Translations under genes and position numbers: made by a program | The notes under the pieces: model-generated | Told to the model about the DNA's origin: nothing | Seen by the model: the letters and a program-made list of their open reading frames with translations, nothing else | Database searches by the model: none | Shown: piece after piece, positions 60,998 through 64,000 of the stretch | How positions within the stretch are numbered: position 1 is the first letter of the stretch | Layout of the letters: the number at the start of each line of letters is the position of its first letter | Source: Arthrobacter sp. PAMC25284 | GTDB lineage: Bacteria; Actinomycetota; Actinomycetes; Actinomycetales; Micrococcaceae | Assembly (NCBI RefSeq): GCF_019443425.1 | Contig: NZ_CP080382.1 | Location: 2,976,001 to 3,040,000, forward strand | Reading direction: 5' to 3' | DNA: 64,000 nucleotides

Positions 60998-62494
60998 TCA
61001 GAACTTGGCTATCTGGGTCAGGTAGCCAAAGTACCGGCCGCTGCCCACCGGATGCTGCGGGTCGCCGTCGAAGCCGAAGTCGTGGTTTTCCTTGTTGTAG
61101 TCCCGGGTCAGCTTCAAAAAATCTTCCATCGCGTCATCGCCTGAGCCGCGGCAGGCCTTGTGGCTGATGCACAAAGCGACCGAGCCTGCGACGGCCGGGC
61201 TCGCGAAGCTGGTCCCGTTGGTGACGGTGTAACCGCCGGGGGCGGTGGACAACATGCAGACTCCGGGGCCGGCGACGGTGTGGGCTTTGTCCCTGGAGGT
61301 TGTGGCGAAGTTCGAAAAGACGGCCGGGCCGTCATCCTGTTGTCCGATCTTCGCCCAGTCATCCGCTCCGCACGTTGTGGCCCCGAATCCGCCGGGCCGG
61401 CCGTCGAAGTCCGCCATGGCGGTCACCGTCAGCACTTCGTCGTAGGTCGCCGGGACCGTGTCGGCGAAATCGGAGCCGGCATTACCGGCGGCGACGACGT
61501 AGGTCACGCCCTTGCGCACCGAACGGCAGATCGCGTAGTGCATCGGGTCGGTGCCCTTGCCGCAGTTGGCCGTGTCGGTGCCTTGCCCTCCGATGCTGAT
61601 GTTGGCCACCTCGATGTCGTTGCTCTTGTCCTCGTCCTTATGGGTAGACGTCACCCAGTCGATGGCGCAGATCAGGCTGTCCTCCGTGATCAGGCCGGCG
61701 TCGTCCATCACCCGGACGGACCACAGCGGGGTCCCCGGCGCCGTCCCGACGATCCCGAGCCCGTTGTTCCTTGCGCCAATCACTCCCGCGACGGACGTGC
61801 CATGACCGTGCTGGTCCACCGGGGTTACGGGAACAGGGGAGCCGGAGGTGCAGTCGACGCCGCCGCGGACATTGAGGTCCGGGTGGGCGGCATCGACTCC
61901 AGTGTCGATCACAGCCACGTTGACGCCAACGGCGGCTCGCCGGTCGTCGTCGTCACTGCTGCCGCCGCTGCTGGTGCTGACACCGCCGCCATCGCTGGTC
62001 CGAAGGTCGGCGGGGGCTCCACCTACCCGCAGCCACCAGAAAGGCGCCACCTGGGTGGTGGGGCTGACGGGGTCTTGCGGTTCGTGGAAGGTCCGGCTCG
62101 CGGTGACGAAGTCGACGCCGGGATCGGCCGCGACCTGCGCCGCCTGGGCGGGCGTCATTTCCGCCGCGTACCCGTTCACCGCATCGCGGTAGACGCGGGC
62201 TGCGGCGAAACCGAAGGTGCTTTGATGCGCGGCAGCCGTGGCGCCCGCATCCGCCACGGAGTCCTGCAGCACCACGATGTAGCTTTGTGCAGGCCCAGCG
62301 GTCCCGGGAATGGCAGCCGGGGCGGATCCGGCGCCTGCGCTCAGCGCACCGGCGGTCAGCAGGAGCGCGGCGGCCGAGGCGAGCGCGGCTCTGAAGCGCG
62401 AAGGAACCCTCCCGCGTGCATGACGCTGCGGCGGCCGCGGAAAACCGGCCGCCGCAGATGCGCGCTGATGATCTGATCCGGCACGAATGATCAT
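60998..62494 (-). CDS. Secreted S8 subtilisin-like peptidase
   Basis: 498 residues. A basic N-terminus and hydrophobic stretch (ALASAAALLLTAGALSAGA, about 36-54) form a signal peptide. Then comes an inhibitor-type propeptide (YIVVLQDSVADAG). The catalytic Asp is in VAVIDTGVDAAHPDL, the His in DQHGHGTSVAGVIG, the oxyanion Asn in VVAAGNAGSDF and the Ser in NGTSFASPAVAGSVAL. A Ser/Gly/Asp-rich insert (GGGVSTSSGGSSDDDDRR) precedes the catalytic domain. Confidence 0.92.
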   Translation of the reverse strand: MIIRAGSDHQRASAAAGFPRPPQRHARGRVPSRFRAALASAAALLLTAGALSAGAGSAPAAIPGTAGPAQSYIVVLQDSVADAGATAAAHQSTFGFAAARVYRDAVNGYAAEMTPAQAAQVAADPGVDFVTASRTFHEPQDPVSPTTQVAPFWWLRVGGAPADLRTSDGGGVSTSSGGSSDDDDRRAAVGVNVAVIDTGVDAAHPDLNVRGGVDCTSGSPVPVTPVDQHGHGTSVAGVIGARNNGLGIVGTAPGTPLWSVRVMDDAGLITEDSLICAIDWVTSTHKDEDKSNDIEVANISIGGQGTDTANCGKGTDPMHYAICRSVRKGVTYVVAAGNAGSDFADTVPATYDEVLTVTAMADFDGRPGGFGATTCGADDWAKIGQQDDGPAVFSNFATTSRDKAHTVAGPGVCMLSTAPGGYTVTNGTSFASPAVAGSVALCISHKACRGSGDDAMEDFLKLTRDYNKENHDFGFDGDPQHPVGSGRYFGYLTQIAKF

Positions 62495-62627
62495 CGCGGC
62501 CTCCCACTAAGCGTCGTCGCTATCGAGTGCCCCCCGCTCATTATTAAGCCCGTGTAACGGCCAAAAGGGAAGAAGCAATGCGGGATCACCGGCAGGAATC
62601 TGTAGCCGGCGGCTCCTGCGGGGCCGG

Positions 62628-63380
62628 CTACGCCCGGTTCTCCTGGCCATCGTGCGCGGCCGGCTGGCCGCGGTCAGCGAGTTGGGCGCTGAGCTGGTCG
62701 ATCTGGCGCGAGAGCCGGGCCACCTCACGCGTCAAGGCAGGGTCATTCCCGGCTGCGTCAGTGTCTCGATCGGCCACGTTTTCCACCAGCCACGATGCCA
62801 CGGATGCGGTGACGACGCCGATGACGGCCACACCGCCGACCATCAGACCCGCGGCGACCAGCCGGCCGAGACCGGTCACCGGGTAATGGTCGCCGTAGCC
62901 CACCGTGGTGATGGTCGTCATGGCCCACCACAGTGCGTCTCCGAAGGTAGTGAGGTTGGACCCCTCCGCGTTCTGTTCGACGTCGAGGACCGCCAGCGCG
63001 CCGGCGTAGATCAGCAGGGCAGCCGAGGCCATGACGTAGGCGACGATGCGGCCGCGGAGCGCGTTGCCGCCGGCCCGGTGAAAGAACTGCATCAGGGTGA
63101 TGAGCCGCAGCAGTTGTAAGGGCCGCAGGACCGGGAGGATTAGGAGCGCCAGTTCGTGCAGGTTCTTCAGGAACCACCGCTTGCGGCGGGGAGCCAGCCA
63201 CAGGTGTATCGCGTAGTCGAAGGCGAAGACCGCCCAAGTCACCCAGAACACCGCTTCCAAGGCCGAGTGCTGCGCCGGACGCAGACTCGCTATCACTTGC
63301 GCCGAGTAGGCCGCCAGGAACAGCACGGCCACACCAAGCATGGGCCACTCCGAATATTTGCTCCAAGTCGCTAAAGTCAT
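62628..63380 (-). CDS. Voltage-gated-type potassium channel
   Basis: 250 residues with six membrane segments. The selectivity filter is TTITTVGYGDHYP (about residue 165), preceded by FGDALWWAM. S4-like Arg residues lie in LRPLQLLRLITLMQF. A C-terminal coiled coil (TREVARLSRQIDQLSAQLAD) suits tetramer assembly. The ATG at 63380 has a weak ribosome site; longer upstream extensions are unlikely. Confidence 0.87.
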   Translation of the reverse strand: MTLATWSKYSEWPMLGVAVLFLAAYSAQVIASLRPAQHSALEAVFWVTWAVFAFDYAIHLWLAPRRKRWFLKNLHELALLILPVLRPLQLLRLITLMQFFHRAGGNALRGRIVAYVMASAALLIYAGALAVLDVEQNAEGSNLTTFGDALWWAMTTITTVGYGDHYPVTGLGRLVAAGLMVGGVAVIGVVTASVASWLVENVADRDTDAAGNDPALTREVARLSRQIDQLSAQLADRGQPAAHDGQENRA

Positions 63381-63576
63381 GGATTCAAGGCTATGCCAGG
63401 CCGGTAGCCGCACACCCCGTCCTCTGCCTGTCCTTTCCTGTCCCCGCCGGGACCTGAATCGGGGCCGGGCCGCAGCAGGATTCCGTTTTCGCGGTCGGTT
63501 CCGCCTGGCGGGTAGCCCGGCGGAACCGACCGCGGAGGCAAGGAATGATGCCGTTCGGCGCGGCGTTGGTCCGGAT

Positions 63577-64000
63577 ATGAAGCGTATTGGTTTCCTTTCT
63601 TTCGGCCATTGGTCCCCCGCCCCGGGCTCCCGGACCCGGACAGCGCAGGACATGCTCCTGCAGAGCATCGAACTCGCCGCCGCTGCTGAAGAACTCGGCA
63701 TCGACGGCGCGTTCTTCCGCGTCCATCACTTCGCGCGCCAGCAGGCCTCGCCGTTCCCGCTGCTCGCCGCGGTCGCCGCACGCACCCGCCGGATTGAGAT
63801 CGGCACCGGCGTGATCGACATGCGCTACGAAAATCCCCTCTACATGGCCGAAGAGGCCGCTGCCACCGACCTCATCAGCGGCAGTCGGCTGCAGCTGGGA
63901 ATCAGCCGCGGCTCACCTGAGCCGGCCCGCAACGGTGCTGCGGCGTTCGGCTATGTCCCGGCCGAGGGGGAGACCGACGCTGACATGGCGCGCCGGCACA
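63577..64000 (+). CDS. LLM-class flavin-dependent oxidoreductase, N-terminal part
   Basis: The gene runs off the window; about 141 residues are present. It starts MKRIGFLSFGHWSPAPGSRT and has SIELAAAAEELGIDGAFFRVHHF and RIEIGTGVIDMRYENPLYMAEEAAATDLIS, typical of the luciferase-like monooxygenase fold with FMN or F420. The substrate is unknown. Confidence 0.87.
   Translation, partial: MKRIGFLSFGHWSPAPGSRTRTAQDMLLQSIELAAAAEELGIDGAFFRVHHFARQQASPFPLLAAVAARTRRIEIGTGVIDMRYENPLYMAEEAAATDLISGSRLQLGISRGSPEPARNGAAAFGYVPAEGETDADMARRH

Noticed and set aside
1..64000. CRISPR arrays, tRNA genes, integrase or insertion sequences
   Set aside because: No regularly spaced repeats, cloverleaf sequences or mobile-element proteins were found by reading both strands.

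Overview
The window is high-GC DNA with the codon use and gene content of an actinobacterium of the Micrococcaceae, most likely Arthrobacter or a close relative (Pseudarthrobacter, Paenarthrobacter). Pointers are the iol, nan/nag and GlxR/CRP-type regulatory features, OpcA, the Glu-type RpiB, and twin copper methylamine oxidases like the maoI/maoII pair described from the facultative methylotroph Arthrobacter strain P1. I see no rRNA, tRNA, CRISPR array, intact transposase or plasmid origin.

Layout. 1-3387: end of an inositol catabolic operon (iolB, an Idh-type dehydrogenase, iolD). 3551-4405: an ArsR regulator with its SRPBCC partner. 4493-7880: pfkA, gap and a first hexulose-6-phosphate synthase gene. 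8678-14628 (minus strand): a methylated-amine operon with a heme-dependent dimethylamine demethylase system (cupin, DmmA-like subunit, flavin/2Fe-2S reductase, heme subunit), copper amine oxidase copy 1, a DUF5134 membrane protein and a possible 41-residue peptide. 15445-19667: an amine-type permease, a cupin, a soluble Cache sensor and a GntR regulator. 20099-30882: hxlB-hxlA, zwf-opcA, a LuxR regulator, tkt, tal, rpe, rpiB. 31106-39145: second DUF5134 gene, ethanolamine-type permease, amine oxidase copy 2, a divergent permease with an IclR regulator. 40270-53509: GntR regulator with nagB, nagA, nanE, nanK, nanA and an Opp-type ABC importer for sialic acid, plus a DUF4862 gene. 53609-64000: sialidase and ordinary chromosomal genes (antiporter, subtilase, K+ channel, LLM flavoenzyme).

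How it works together. Dimethylamine would be demethylated to methylamine plus formaldehyde, and methylamine oxidised by the copper oxidase to formaldehyde, ammonia and hydrogen peroxide. Formaldehyde is fixed on ribulose 5-phosphate by HPS and isomerised by PHI to fructose 6-phosphate. PFK, GAPDH, transketolase, transaldolase, Rpe and RpiB regenerate the acceptor, while Zwf/OpcA can run the dissimilatory branch. Four C1 promoters (hps copy 1, a cupin gene, hxlB-hxlA, tkt) share half-sites at an exactly constant 28-bp spacing, and CRP-like sites lie upstream of the amine genes. The second theme is a complete sialic acid/GlcNAc catabolic cluster under a GntR regulator.

Caveat: six genes carry single-base frameshifts. 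Five are consistent with one extra base in a short G/C run, three of them inside the dimethylamine operon. They may be sequencing errors or real decay; the sequence alone cannot decide.
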